Positions 43,340 to 52,182 of a DNA stretch of 64,000 nucleotides are shown here, one piece after another. Made by a program: the position numbers and the translations under genes. This stretch comes from Archangium sp. (GTDB lineage Bacteria; Myxococcota; Myxococcia; Myxococcales; Myxococcaceae): NCBI GenBank assembly GCA_030681645.1, contig JAUXRX010000007.1, positions 124,001 to 188,000 of the forward strand. Direction: 5' to 3'. Numbering within the stretch: the stretch's first letter is position 1; every line of letters begins with the position of its first letter. Below the pieces are notes generated by a model. That model was not told the origin of the DNA, ran no database searches, and saw only the letters and a list, made by a program, of their open reading frames with translations.

Positions 43340-43792
43340 TCACACCTGGGTCTGGAGGACCTGCTTCACGCCGCCCGTGGCCTTCTCGACGACCTTGCCG
43401 GCGAGATCGAGCTCCTGGGATGCGCGGTACACGTGGGTCTGCAGCGAGAGCAGCTCGGCGGGCGAGAACGACTTTCCCGACTCCGCCATCTTGAGGATCT
43501 GTTCCATGCGGTTCTGCGCCTGGTTCACCTGGTCGAGCACCTTCGTCGCGGTTACCTGCTTGCCCGGCTCGGCCTGCTTCGCGCCTTCGACCTTGCACTT
43601 GCCGGGCTGCGCCTGCTGGACCGACTTCGCCTCGGTGGGTGCGTTCTTCACCGGGATCGACGCGTTCTCGGTGCGGGCCGTCGGCGCGTGCTGCGCCTTC
43701 ATCACCTTGCCGAAGTCTTCGCCGATCTTCTGAGGACTGCCTGTGCCGGCGATACCTGCAGGGCCGGCGCCCGAGAGTGGGTTGATCGCCAT
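43340..43792 (-). CDS. sctI: T3SS inner rod protein SctI
   Basis: The 150-residue protein has a disordered N-terminal half rich in Ala, Lys, Pro and Gln, and a C-terminal helical pair (ATKVLDQVNQAQNRMEQILKMAE... SPAELLSLQTHVYRASQELDLAGKVVEKATGGVKQVLQTQ) that closely fits the inner rod family (YscI/PrgJ), whose members end near a VEKATGGVKQ-type helix. It connects export gate and needle. It follows the SctF-like gene by six bases. Confidence 0.85.
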   Translation of the reverse strand: MAINPLSGAGPAGIAGTGSPQKIGEDFGKVMKAQHAPTARTENASIPVKNAPTEAKSVQQAQPGKCKVEGAKQAEPGKQVTATKVLDQVNQAQNRMEQILKMAESGKSFSPAELLSLQTHVYRASQELDLAGKVVEKATGGVKQVLQTQV

Positions 43793-43798
43793 GGCCGC

Positions 43799-44266
43799 TT
43801 ACCGGATGTTGTTGATGGCCGACTTCGCGGAGTCGTGGCGCACCTTCAGCACGTTGGAGATCGTGTTGTACTCACGGCTCTCCTGCTGCATCTGCATCTG
43901 CATCATCGTCGAGCGATCGGCCTCGGCCCGCATCTGGCCGATCATCCCCGTGAGCTCGGTGGGCACGCCGTTGGGTGAAGTAGCGAGCGCCTGGCCGGTC
44001 GCCCCACCCATCGCGCCGCCGCCGCTGCCTACCGCGGTGACGCCGGTCGCCGCGAAGGACGCCTGGGCGCTGCCGCCGTTGCTGGCGAGCGCCGTGACGT
44101 TGCTCACCGCCGCGCTGATGATGCCGGCGCCGGGCACCGAGTTGAGCAGCGCGCCGCCCGCATTGGCCGCGGTCTGCAGGGCGTTCTTGAGCACGTTGCC
44201 GAACTCGTTCTTCGGCGTCTGGCGGGCGACCGTGGGGGTGAGCGAGATGCGGTTCGACGATTCCAT
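43799..44266 (-). CDS. candidate T3SS needle-type protein (SctF-like), long form
   Basis: The 155-residue protein is first in the T3SS operon. Its C-terminal 40 residues (QMQMQQESREYNTISNVLKV and the end SAINNIR) resemble the amphipathic C-terminal helix of needle and rod subunits. Needle proteins are normally about 80 residues, so the Gly/Ala-rich N-terminal half is an extra. It could instead be a second rod-like or early secreted subunit. ATG 44266 has GGAGG eight bases upstream on the minus strand. Confidence 0.55.
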   Translation of the reverse strand: MESSNRISLTPTVARQTPKNEFGNVLKNALQTAANAGGALLNSVPGAGIISAAVSNVTALASNGGSAQASFAATGVTAVGSGGGAMGGATGQALATSPNGVPTELTGMIGQMRAEADRSTMMQMQMQQESREYNTISNVLKVRHDSAKSAINNIR

Positions 44267-44359
44267 GGGGGTTCCTCCGGCTGCGAGTGTGGCGGCCGGC
44301 AGTTCAGTTCCCGTGCCGCGGCGAAGTGGGCGGATTCAGTCGGGGCCCGGGCACTCGCA

Positions 44360-44381
44360 CCCGTCCACCCGCGTGGATGGG
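44360..44381. repeat. hairpin in the divergent region before the T3SS operon
   Basis: CCCGTCCAC and GTGGATGGG pair with one mismatch around a four-base loop, within the 185 bases between the divergent SctF-like gene and the unknown gene at 44452. It may be an operator or a transcript structure. Confidence 0.4.
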
Positions 44382-44451
44382 CGTTTCAGGCGAAGTGCGC
44401 GAAAGGAGACCGCGCTGCGGTTGGAATGATTGCTGCGTTGCGCGAGCCGCC

Positions 44452-45858
44452 ATGCCCGCTGTGAATCGTGAAGCCCTCGGCCTGATGCATTCCCCTGAAC
44501 TCGAGCCCGCTCATGCGAAGCCGCCCCGCGGCCGGGTCGAGAGCCCGCCCAGGCAGGCGGTGGCGTCGTTCGACGCTGCCCACACCGCGGCGCCCAGGCA
44601 GGAGGGAAGCAGTGTCGGGTCCATCGCCGCGACCGCCGTCGGCCAGCTCGATGCCCATGCAGTGGTCGGCCAGGTGAAGCAGTTGATGGGTGGCTGGCTC
44701 GTCAGCGACGACGACTGCGAGCACGCCGTCGGCCTGCTCCAGAGCCTGCCGCCGCGGGAGTACGCGAAGGCGCTGAAGGCCCTCTCTGGGTCTGGCGAGC
44801 TCCGGACCCTGTGCGAGTCAGCTCCGGCCGGGCTCCGGCGCGCGCTCGCGGAGTCAGCGGTGCAGGGCGGCATGACGACGATGGATCCGGAGCGGCCGGC
44901 GCCTGGGCTGAGGGATCCACAGCCGCCCCCCCAGCCCGCCCTGATCGTGAACCTGCCCTCGATTCCCAGGGAGCTTCGTCAGGTCATTCACGCCGAGAAC
45001 GTGGCGCGTGCCCGCAGGTACGAAGCTGACTTCGACGCGTACGTCGACGCGTGGTGCGCGAAGGTCGCGACGTGCAAGACGCCGTTGGAGCTCCGGGCGC
45101 TGGGGCCGCTCGCTGCCCCGCTGGCGTTGATCGAGCGGGGGATCGACGCGGACGACCTCGCAGCCGGGCGCTTCGTGAGCATCCACCGCCAGCTCGGGCA
45201 GGGTGACCAGCGCGCCACCAGGGCCATCTCGGACCAGGTGAGTGTCTTCCGCGAGGAGCTGACCGCGGGAGGGTTCGGCCTCGACTTCCAGGTGAAGGCA
45301 CAGGCCACCTCGAAGGCCGAGGGGCCGGCCCACGCCGAGGGTGCAGCCGGGGGCGCCTTCATCGCCAGGGGAACCCTCACGCAGGACGGGAGGCTGATCG
45401 ACCCACACGCCGGGAACGAGATGGTCCTCGAGGCGGGCCGCGGTCGCACCCGGGTGGAAGGCAAGTTCGACTTCGAGGGCCAGCTCGAGGCCGTGGCGGC
45501 AGAGGCGGGCGGCTTCGGGGTCGAGCTCGAGCGCAAGGGCGAGGTCACGTTCAAGGTGCCCGTGGCCCCCGGGTTCTCGGTCGAGAGCTTCGTCGACAAC
45601 GGCAAGGCCACGTCAGGCGCGGCGTTGGTGGCGCAGGCGGACACAGAGGTGTTCGGTACGACGGTGAAGCTCCAGGGAAAGCTCGGCTTCACCGCGAAGG
45701 CCGTCGACCGGAGCCACTCCGCCGACATCGGCGGCCCGCAGACCGGGTTCTTCGGTCCGATGCCTGAGCTGGACGAACGCAAGCCCTGGCGCGAACTGCC
45801 GCGCGCGCGGCGCGAGTGGTACGAGCGCCAGGGGTTCAGCGAACGCACCTGGCCCTGA
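44452..45858 (+). CDS. unknown protein, candidate T3SS-linked cargo
   Basis: From ATG 44452 the protein has 468 residues: an N-terminal Ser/Pro/Ala-rich stretch (to about 60) without a signal peptide, a helical part with WLVSDDDCEHAVGLLQSLPP and LLRAL-like segments, and a C-terminal region of long beta-strand patterns (GRTRVEGKFDFEGQLEAVAA, FGVELERKGEVTFKVPVAPG, KLQGKLGFTAKAVDRS). It is divergent from the T3SS operon. The disordered N-terminus and location fit a secreted effector or accessory protein, which is inference. Start could also be ATG 44485. The stop is one base from that of the convergent patatin gene. Confidence 0.6.
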   Translation: MPAVNREALGLMHSPELEPAHAKPPRGRVESPPRQAVASFDAAHTAAPRQEGSSVGSIAATAVGQLDAHAVVGQVKQLMGGWLVSDDDCEHAVGLLQSLPPREYAKALKALSGSGELRTLCESAPAGLRRALAESAVQGGMTTMDPERPAPGLRDPQPPPQPALIVNLPSIPRELRQVIHAENVARARRYEADFDAYVDAWCAKVATCKTPLELRALGPLAAPLALIERGIDADDLAAGRFVSIHRQLGQGDQRATRAISDQVSVFREELTAGGFGLDFQVKAQATSKAEGPAHAEGAAGGAFIARGTLTQDGRLIDPHAGNEMVLEAGRGRTRVEGKFDFEGQLEAVAAEAGGFGVELERKGEVTFKVPVAPGFSVESFVDNGKATSGAALVAQADTEVFGTTVKLQGKLGFTAKAVDRSHSADIGGPQTGFFGPMPELDERKPWRELPRARREWYERQGFSERTWP

Positions 45859-45859
45859 G

Positions 45860-47077
45860 TCACTTCGAGTTCGGATCGAAGAACTCGATCAGCTGCTCTC
45901 GCCTGGCGTGAGCGTCTTCCATCGCCAGGGAGATCAGGTCCTTCGCGTACGCCGCGTCGAAGAGCAGGTAGCTGCCGAGCTCGGCCTGGGTGAGCAGGTT
46001 CGAGCCCGAGAGCCGATGGAGCAGCCGGGTGGGGAGCGCCTCGGCGGTCTCCTTCTTCGCCCGCTGCTCGAGGTGGGGCCGGGCGAGCTCCGAGAGATCG
46101 CGGCTGGGGCGCACCACCAGGTCGCGCACCACCCGGTACGGCTGGCCGCGGATCTTCTCGAGCGTCTCGTTCATGCGCGCGACGAAGTCTTCACCGTAGG
46201 CGTGGCGCCCGCTCTCGAGCATCTCGTTGAGGCGGCGCAGCCGATCGAGATCGTACTCGGTGCGATCCACCATCAGCGCGTTGAGCACCTTGCCGATGAT
46301 CTGCGGCGTGGTGGGCATCGACTCGACCTTCGGCCCGTCGACCGACGACTTCGGCTTGTGCCGCAGCGAGAGGATCATCACCCGATCGGCGCCCAGCCGC
46401 AGCGCAGGGGAGAGCGGGGTGTTCTGCCGCACGAAGCCATCGCAGTAGTACTCGTCGCCCACCCGCGCCGATCGAAACAGCAGCGGAATCGCCCCGCTCG
46501 CCAGCGCGTGCTCGGGGCCCAGCACCACCTCCATCGGCTGCTGGTACGGATCGCGGCTCCAGGTGGGCACGCCGCCCTCGCGCCGCTGAATGAAGATCAC
46601 CGTCTTCCCATCGCGAATGCGGGTGGCCGAGACCGAGACCGCCGAGCACAGGCCACGCGCCAGGTTCGCGGCGATGCGTGGCCAGTCGATCGCGTGACGC
46701 ACGATGTTCTCGATCGGCTCGGGGTGGAACAGATCGTACAGCCGCCAGCCCTCGGGCCGCTCGTTGGCGCGGGTGGCGCGCCAGATCTTCCGGCTCACCG
46801 AGTAGAGCGATTCGCCCTGAACGCGGAAGACCTTCTCGAGTGAGAGGCCCGTCCACAGCGCCGCGAGCCCACGACCCTGCTCATCGGGCGTGTGCATGGT
46901 GGCGGCGAGGAAGCAGGCCGTGCTCGCCCCCACCGAGGTGCCTGAGAGGACGTCGAAGCGCACGTGCGCGCGCGCCGAAGGAGGCAGCTCCTCGCGCAGG
47001 TAGCGGATGACGCCGGCCTCGTACGCACCGCGGGCCCCGCCTCCAGAACAGACCAATCCGATTCGGGGCTTCGTCAC
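45860..47077 (-). CDS. patatin-like phospholipase
   Basis: The 405-residue protein is a patatin-type acyl hydrolase: oxyanion glycine-rich loop GGGARG (12-17), nucleophile motif GTSVG with S48, and the dyad DG at D213 in YYCDGF. Such enzymes cleave phospholipid acyl chains. The C-terminal 150 residues (from about 240) are extra helical sequence. No signal peptide. It is convergent with the unknown gene at 44452, near the T3SS; ExoU of Pseudomonas is a T3SS patatin effector, but a housekeeping lipase is equally possible. Confidence 0.88.
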   Translation of the reverse strand: MTKPRIGLVCSGGGARGAYEAGVIRYLREELPPSARAHVRFDVLSGTSVGASTACFLAATMHTPDEQGRGLAALWTGLSLEKVFRVQGESLYSVSRKIWRATRANERPEGWRLYDLFHPEPIENIVRHAIDWPRIAANLARGLCSAVSVSATRIRDGKTVIFIQRREGGVPTWSRDPYQQPMEVVLGPEHALASGAIPLLFRSARVGDEYYCDGFVRQNTPLSPALRLGADRVMILSLRHKPKSSVDGPKVESMPTTPQIIGKVLNALMVDRTEYDLDRLRRLNEMLESGRHAYGEDFVARMNETLEKIRGQPYRVVRDLVVRPSRDLSELARPHLEQRAKKETAEALPTRLLHRLSGSNLLTQAELGSYLLFDAAYAKDLISLAMEDAHARREQLIEFFDPNSK

Positions 47078-47099
47078 TGGCCGCAGGCTTACTGAAGCC

Positions 47100-47498
47100 T
47101 CAGGTCGCGCGCACCGTGAAGTGCGGCTGCGCGGCGATCGCCCGCTTCACCGAGCACTCCTGGGCCACCCGCACGACCGCTTCCTTGTACTTCTCGGGGA
47201 AGGTGCTGGGCAGCTGCAGCTCGATGTCGACCGACTCGAGCACGCCCGTCGCGCCGTAGCTCGGGCGCTCCACCAGGCGAATGCCCTCGGTGCTCAACCC
47301 GCGCTTGGCGCAGAAGCCCTGCACGAAGATCCCCGCGCAGGTGCCCAGCGAAGCGAGGAAGAGGTCGAAGGGGGAAGGCGCCACGTCTTCGCCGCCGTTG
47401 TCGAGCGGCTGATCAGTGTGAACCACGTGCTTCCCGACCTGCGCGTCGACCCGGCGCTGGTGCGGCAAGGTGATGATGATCTCGGTGGTTGCGCTCAT
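47100..47498 (-). CDS. OsmC-family peroxide-reducing protein
   Basis: The 132-residue protein fits OsmC/YhfA-type proteins with the two redox cysteines C54 (SLGTCAGIF) and C115 (AQECSVKRA). Members reduce organic hydroperoxides or handle reactive sulfur; here the exact substrate is not known. It lies 22 bases after the patatin gene's start on the same strand, which could imply co-transcription, but their order (OsmC upstream) makes OsmC the first gene. Confidence 0.85.
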   Translation of the reverse strand: MSATTEIIITLPHQRRVDAQVGKHVVHTDQPLDNGGEDVAPSPFDLFLASLGTCAGIFVQGFCAKRGLSTEGIRLVERPSYGATGVLESVDIELQLPSTFPEKYKEAVVRVAQECSVKRAIAAQPHFTVRAT

Positions 47499-47616
47499 GC
47501 CCGGTCTGAGCCACAGGCAAATGTGCAGGGTTTCCGGGCGAAAAGTTGCGGGTGCAACATCGTGATCAACACTGATGCCGGTCTGTAGCGCAGCTCACCT
47601 CCATGGAGACCGACTC

Positions 47617-47943
47617 ATGCTCACCGTCACAGCGCAGTCCCTGATGCCCACCCGCTTTCACCCCCGCGTCGACGCCGGCTTCATGGTGAAGCTCTTCACC
47701 GGGGGCCGCTCGGTGGTGGCGAAGGCGACCGATCTCTCCATGGCGGGGCTCAAGCTCATCGGCGACTTCGGCAGCGCCGACGATCGCATGACGCTGAGCA
47801 TCCCCATCCCCGGGGATCGCGAGGTCGTCACCCAGGCGACGGTGCGCCGCCGCGGCGAAGAGGAGCTGGCGCTCGAGTTCGATCAGCTCGACTGGGATGA
47901 CATGTTCGCGCTCGCGCGCTTCCTGCACCCGCGCCTGCCGTAA
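47617..47943 (+). CDS. single-domain PilZ protein
   Basis: From ATG 47617 (GGAGA upstream) the protein has 108 residues with RFHPR near the start as the arginine motif and ATDLSMAGLKLIG as the DxSxxG motif, so it should bind c-di-GMP. A longer frame from 47575 lacks support. It is convergent with the response regulator gene, four bases away. Confidence 0.82.
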   Translation: MLTVTAQSLMPTRFHPRVDAGFMVKLFTGGRSVVAKATDLSMAGLKLIGDFGSADDRMTLSIPIPGDREVVTQATVRRRGEEELALEFDQLDWDDMFALARFLHPRLP

Positions 47944-47947
47944 CCCC

Positions 47948-48355
47948 TCAGGTCGGCGCAGCAGCCGCGCGCGCCTTGAGCTGAGACACGAGGTCCATCA
48001 GCTCGGCGCCCCGGAAGGGCTTGTGAATGTAGCCGTTGGCCCCGGCCTTCATCGCGATCTCCACATCTGACTTCTTCGCCTTCGCGGTGAGCATGTAGAT
48101 CGGAATCTTCGCCGTGCGGGGATCGGCGCGCAGCATGCGGCACACCGCGATGCCGTCGAGCTGAATGCTGCCCACCGGCGGCAGCACCACGTCGAGCAGC
48201 ACCAGGTCGAACGTCTGCGTCTTGGCCAGCTTGAGCCCGTCAGCGGCGTGAGACGCGGTCTCGACCTCGCAGTCGCTCTCGGTGAGCAGGCTGCGCACCA
48301 GCTCCCGGATCACCGGCTCGTCTTCCACCACCAGGATGCGGAACGCGCCGGCCAT
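47948..48355 (-). CDS. single-domain response regulator (CheY-like receiver)
   Basis: The 135-residue receiver has the acidic pocket E11-D12-E13, phospho-acceptor D55 (LLDVVLP), T90 and K112 (HKPF). There is no output domain, so it acts by protein contact or as a relay. It has an insert (PPVGSIQ) after the acceptor loop. The ABC permease gene lies 29 bases upstream on the same strand. No histidine kinase is present in the window. Confidence 0.9.
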   Translation of the reverse strand: MAGAFRILVVEDEPVIRELVRSLLTESDCEVETASHAADGLKLAKTQTFDLVLLDVVLPPVGSIQLDGIAVCRMLRADPRTAKIPIYMLTAKAKKSDVEIAMKAGANGYIHKPFRGAELMDLVSQLKARAAAAPT

Positions 48356-48384
48356 CGGAGCCGCGGACTATAGCCGCTCTGCCG

Positions 48385-50949
48385 CTACTCGTACGCGAGG
48401 GCTTCCACGACGTCGAGGCGTGCTGCCCGGCGTGCCGGGTAGAGGCCGGCGACGATCGCGGCGAGGGTGGCGACGATCACCATCTGCAGGGCCGTTTCCC
48501 ACGGGTAGGCGAAGGGGAAGTTCCACCCCGTGCCCTGCACCCCGACGATCTTCGTGACGATGTAGCCCACGACCCCACCTGTCATGACCCCGATCAGGCT
48601 GCCGGTGAGGCCGATGAAGAAGGCCTCGGCGGCGAAGAGCTTGATGATCTGCTTCCGGTCGGCGCCCACCGCGCGCAACAAGCCGATCTCGCGGGTGCGA
48701 TCGAGCACGGCCGCCAGCAACGTGTTGATGATGCCCAGCAGCGCCAGGGCCACCGCCACCACCTCCATCGCGTAGGTGATCGAGAACGCGCTGGTGAGCA
48801 GCTTGCGGGCCTCGTCCCTCAGCTCGACGTTGGACAGCACGTAGAGATCGAACCGCTTGCCCAGCTTCGCGGTGATGGCGGCGCGCGTCTGCTCGAGGGT
48901 CTGGCGGTCCTTCAGGTACACGTGGAAGGTGTCGACCTGGTCGCTCAGGAACTGCTTCACGAAGACCTGGCGGTCCATGATCACCGAGCCCTGGTCCGAG
49001 GTGTAGTCGATGATGATCGCTCCCACCGTGTACGTGTGCTCGCCCGTGGGCGTCTTCATGGGGAAGGTGCTGCCGATGCCCAGGTTGCGGCGCCGGGCGA
49101 GGTTCTCACTGAGCACGACGTAGTTGGCGTCGCGCTGAGCGGCCGTGGGCAGGGTGCCCTCGAGCACCAGCGGCTTGCCCCGGGTCGAGTAGATCTCCTG
49201 GTTGAGCGAGATGACGAAGATGCGCAGCCCCAGCGCGTCGTGCTGCAGCAGCCGCACCGGGTCGATCAGCTCGATCTCGGGAATGGTGAGGAGCTCGTCG
49301 CCGATGGCGGGCTGCATGGGCTGGTTCTGCACGCCCGCCAGCTTCGCCGACGAGGTGACGAAGAGGTCGGCGGGGATCGCCTGGGCGATCCACTCGTCGG
49401 CGCTCTTCTGGAAGCTCCCCAGGAAGGCGGCCAGCGTCACGGCCATCGCCACGCCGAAGCTCAGGGTGGCCACCGGCACCGAGGTCCTCACCGGGGCGCG
49501 GGCGAAGTTGTCCGCCGCCAGCCGCCCGGCGACGCCGAACAGGAACTGCCCCGGGCCGCGGAAGGGGTAGTTGAGCCAGCGCAGCACCAGCGGCGAGAGC
49601 AGCGTCACCCCCATCAGGATGAAGAAGATCGCCGCGTAGCCGTACACCGGCAGGTTCTCGATGGGCGGCGGCAGCTGCGCCAGGGGGTAGGCCACCAGCA
49701 GGAGGCCGGCGCCGAGGTAGGTGGGCCAGGACTTCACCTCGACCGCGCCGGCGCCGATCGCCGCGTCCTTGCGCAGCGCCTCGACGGGCTGAACGGCCGA
49801 CGCCACCCAGGCCGGGCGCAGCGCAGCGATGACGCTGGCGATGATCCCCACCGTGAGCCCGAGCGCGATTTCCCGCGCGCCCAGCTGCACGTCCTTGATG
49901 TTCACCTTGACGTAGATCTCCGAGACGCTGCTCGACACCCCGCCCATCGCGGCCTTGGCCACCAGCAGCCCCAGGGGCAGCCCCAGCACGCTGCCCACCG
50001 TGCCCAGCACCGTGGCCTCGAGGGCGAAGAGGGTGCGAATGCGGCGACGGGTCGCCCCGAGCGCGCGCAGGGTGCCGATCTCGCGGCGCCGCTGCACCAC
50101 GCTGATCGACACGGTGTTGTAGACGAGGAACACGCCGACGAGCAGCGCCACCAGCGAGCCGAGGTTGAGGCCGAGCTGGAAGCTGAGCATCATCTTCTGC
50201 ACCGTCCCGCCCCGGCGATCGGGCGACTCGACCTCGATGCTCGAGCCCACCACCTGCTGCAGCCGCGCCTTCATGGTCTCCAGGCCGACCTTCTGATCGA
50301 TCGCCACGTCGATGCGGGTGAGCGTGCGGCCCCTCGAGAAGGCCTCCTGCAGGCTGCCGAAGAACATCACCGCCACCGAGCCGCCGAAGGCCTTCATCGG
50401 CCCCGTTTCCTTGAGCAGCCCGTGGACGACGAAGGGCTTGGCGCCCTCGGGCGTCACCAGGTGAATGGTGTCGCCCGTCTTCAGGCCATGCTCGCGCGCG
50501 TACTTGTCGGTGAGCAGCACCCGGTCGGTCGAGTTGAGGAACTCGAGATCGTCGCCCAGCTTGCCCACGTCGGTGTCCACGCCCTCGTAGGTGCGGAAGA
50601 AGCCGTCGTCGAGCAGGTCGACGCCCAGCACGTACATGCTCTCGCTGGGCGTGTCCTTCACGGGCGCGTTCAACGAGATGCCCCCCGAGGCGTGCAGCAC
50701 GCCGGGCACCGCGCGCACGGTCTCGAGCAGCTCCTCGGGGAAGCCCAGCGTCTCGGCGGCGACGGTGAGGTCGGCCTTGCCCGCGACCTTGTCAATGGTG
50801 GACCGGAACGCGTCCATCACCGAGCGGTTGATGGCGGTGATGCCGACGAGGGTGCCGACGCCGACCGCTACGCCCACCAGGGTGAGCAGCGTGCGCAGCG
50901 GCGAACCGAAGACGTGCCGGAGCGAGACGAGGCGGAGCAGAGACCACAT
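48385..50949 (-). CDS. ABC transporter permease, FtsX/MacB-LolC type, fused double unit
   Basis: From ATG 50949 the protein has 854 residues and a duplicated FtsX-like layout: membrane helix, large periplasmic domain, three helices, then a second anchor, a second periplasmic domain and three helices. FtsX motifs RRREIGTLRALGATRRRI (about 285-302) and TREIGLLRAVGADRKQI (about 770) mark the two permease cores. Such permeases, with their ATPase (51481-52182), move lipoproteins or hydrophobic compounds out of the inner membrane. A GTG at 50961 is an alternative start. It closes the minus-strand Bat/ABC operon. Confidence 0.9.
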   Translation of the reverse strand: MWSLLRLVSLRHVFGSPLRTLLTLVGVAVGVGTLVGITAINRSVMDAFRSTIDKVAGKADLTVAAETLGFPEELLETVRAVPGVLHASGGISLNAPVKDTPSESMYVLGVDLLDDGFFRTYEGVDTDVGKLGDDLEFLNSTDRVLLTDKYAREHGLKTGDTIHLVTPEGAKPFVVHGLLKETGPMKAFGGSVAVMFFGSLQEAFSRGRTLTRIDVAIDQKVGLETMKARLQQVVGSSIEVESPDRRGGTVQKMMLSFQLGLNLGSLVALLVGVFLVYNTVSISVVQRRREIGTLRALGATRRRIRTLFALEATVLGTVGSVLGLPLGLLVAKAAMGGVSSSVSEIYVKVNIKDVQLGAREIALGLTVGIIASVIAALRPAWVASAVQPVEALRKDAAIGAGAVEVKSWPTYLGAGLLLVAYPLAQLPPPIENLPVYGYAAIFFILMGVTLLSPLVLRWLNYPFRGPGQFLFGVAGRLAADNFARAPVRTSVPVATLSFGVAMAVTLAAFLGSFQKSADEWIAQAIPADLFVTSSAKLAGVQNQPMQPAIGDELLTIPEIELIDPVRLLQHDALGLRIFVISLNQEIYSTRGKPLVLEGTLPTAAQRDANYVVLSENLARRRNLGIGSTFPMKTPTGEHTYTVGAIIIDYTSDQGSVIMDRQVFVKQFLSDQVDTFHVYLKDRQTLEQTRAAITAKLGKRFDLYVLSNVELRDEARKLLTSAFSITYAMEVVAVALALLGIINTLLAAVLDRTREIGLLRAVGADRKQIIKLFAAEAFFIGLTGSLIGVMTGGVVGYIVTKIVGVQGTGWNFPFAYPWETALQMVIVATLAAIVAGLYPARRAARLDVVEALAYE

Positions 50950-51032
50950 GGGCGCGCGCACCTTAACTGGTCGCTTCGGCTTGGCCAGCGCCGGCGCACC
51001 GCCTCTGCTCCGTGAACCACCCGGGCCAAAGA

Positions 51033-51395
51033 CTACTTTCCGAAGACCTGTTCGGCCTCGGCCATGGAGAAGGCGAGGTGCGCGGTGTGGCCGTTGAGCT
51101 GGCGCGAGATGCGCTCCATGTGCACGGCGGCCTGGGCGCTCCTGCCGACCACCCGGACGACCTTGCGCACCCCGAAGTCGCGCAAGATGCCCCCCAGGCG
51201 CTTGAAGTCTTCGTGGAGGAGCGCGTCGAGCGTCTCCAGTTCCCGGATGTCCGAGAGGACGTCGACGGGTGGGCGGAGCCTCTCGAGCGCGTCGCGCAGC
51301 GCACGTTCGGCCACGGCTGCATGCGCCGAGCTGGGCGCACCGGACAACTGGATGATGATTCTGTTTCGACCGACGTCAGGCGAGATGCGGACCAC
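51033..51395 (-). CDS. STAS/SpoIIAA-like small protein
   Basis: The 120-residue protein has the alternating strand-helix pattern of STAS or SpoIIAA-like domains (NRIIIQLSG, VDVLSDIRELETLDALL, FGVRKVVRVVG, HMERISRQLNG). It has no membrane part and no classic phosphorylated Ser. It sits between the ABC ATPase and permease genes, so it may modulate the transporter, which is inference. Confidence 0.6.
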   Translation of the reverse strand: MVRISPDVGRNRIIIQLSGAPSSAHAAVAERALRDALERLRPPVDVLSDIRELETLDALLHEDFKRLGGILRDFGVRKVVRVVGRSAQAAVHMERISRQLNGHTAHLAFSMAEAEQVFGK

Positions 51396-51480
51396 TTTGG
51401 GTTCCTTGCAGAACCCCCCCGGGACGAATCTCTCTTACAGGATTCGATCGATCGCGCGCAACGAAGTCGCCACCGACCGG

Positions 51481-52182
51481 TCAGGCAGCGGCGCGAACGG
51501 GGTCATCGCCGACGATTCGACCGTCAGCGAGCAGCACGAGCCGGTCGCCTACTTCCGCGGCCTTCGGGTCGTGGGTGACCATCACCACCGTCAGGTTGCG
51601 GGCGCGGGTCGCCTCGCGGATGAGCTTGAGCACCTCGGCGCCGGTCTTCGAGTCGAGGTTGCCGGTGGGCTCGTCGGCCAGCAGCAACGCCGGCTCGGAA
51701 AGCAGGGCGCGCGCCACCGCCACGCGCTGCATCTCGCCGCCCGACAGCTCGTCGGGGCGGTGGGTGTGGCGGCCCTTGAGCCCGAACTGCTCGAGCAGGG
51801 CCTTCGCCTTCGGCTCGAGCTCGTCGCGCGACTTGCCGGCCAGCAGCTCGGGGAGAATCACGTTCTCCACCGCGGTGAGCGTGGGCAGCAGGTTGAAGAA
51901 CTGGAAGATGAAGCCGAGCCGATCGCGGCGGAACTTCGAGAGCTCGTCGTCGGGGAAGCGCGAGATTTCCTTGCCGTCGATGTGCAGGGTACCGCTGGTG
52001 GGCACGTCGAGGGCGCCGAGCAGGTTGAGCATGGTGCTCTTGCCCGAGCCCGAGCTGCCCATCACCGAGAGGAACTGGCCGCGCGGCACGGTGAGCGAGA
52101 CGCCCTGCAGCGCGGGCACTTCGTTCTTCCCGCGCCGGTAGACCTTCACCACGTTGGACACCTGGATCATCGCGTCGGTCAC
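51481..52182 (-). CDS. ABC transporter ATP-binding protein, LolD/MacB type
   Basis: The 233-residue ATPase has Walker A GSSGSGKST (42-50), signature LSGGE (146-150), Walker B LLLADE and the EPTGNLDS loop of the LolD/MacB/FtsE group. GTG 52182 overlaps the stop of the upstream BatE-like gene by four bases. It powers the permease at 48385; the cargo could be lipoproteins or another envelope molecule. Confidence 0.93.
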   Translation of the reverse strand: MTDAMIQVSNVVKVYRRGKNEVPALQGVSLTVPRGQFLSVMGSSGSGKSTMLNLLGALDVPTSGTLHIDGKEISRFPDDELSKFRRDRLGFIFQFFNLLPTLTAVENVILPELLAGKSRDELEPKAKALLEQFGLKGRHTHRPDELSGGEMQRVAVARALLSEPALLLADEPTGNLDSKTGAEVLKLIREATRARNLTVVMVTHDPKAAEVGDRLVLLADGRIVGDDPVRAAA

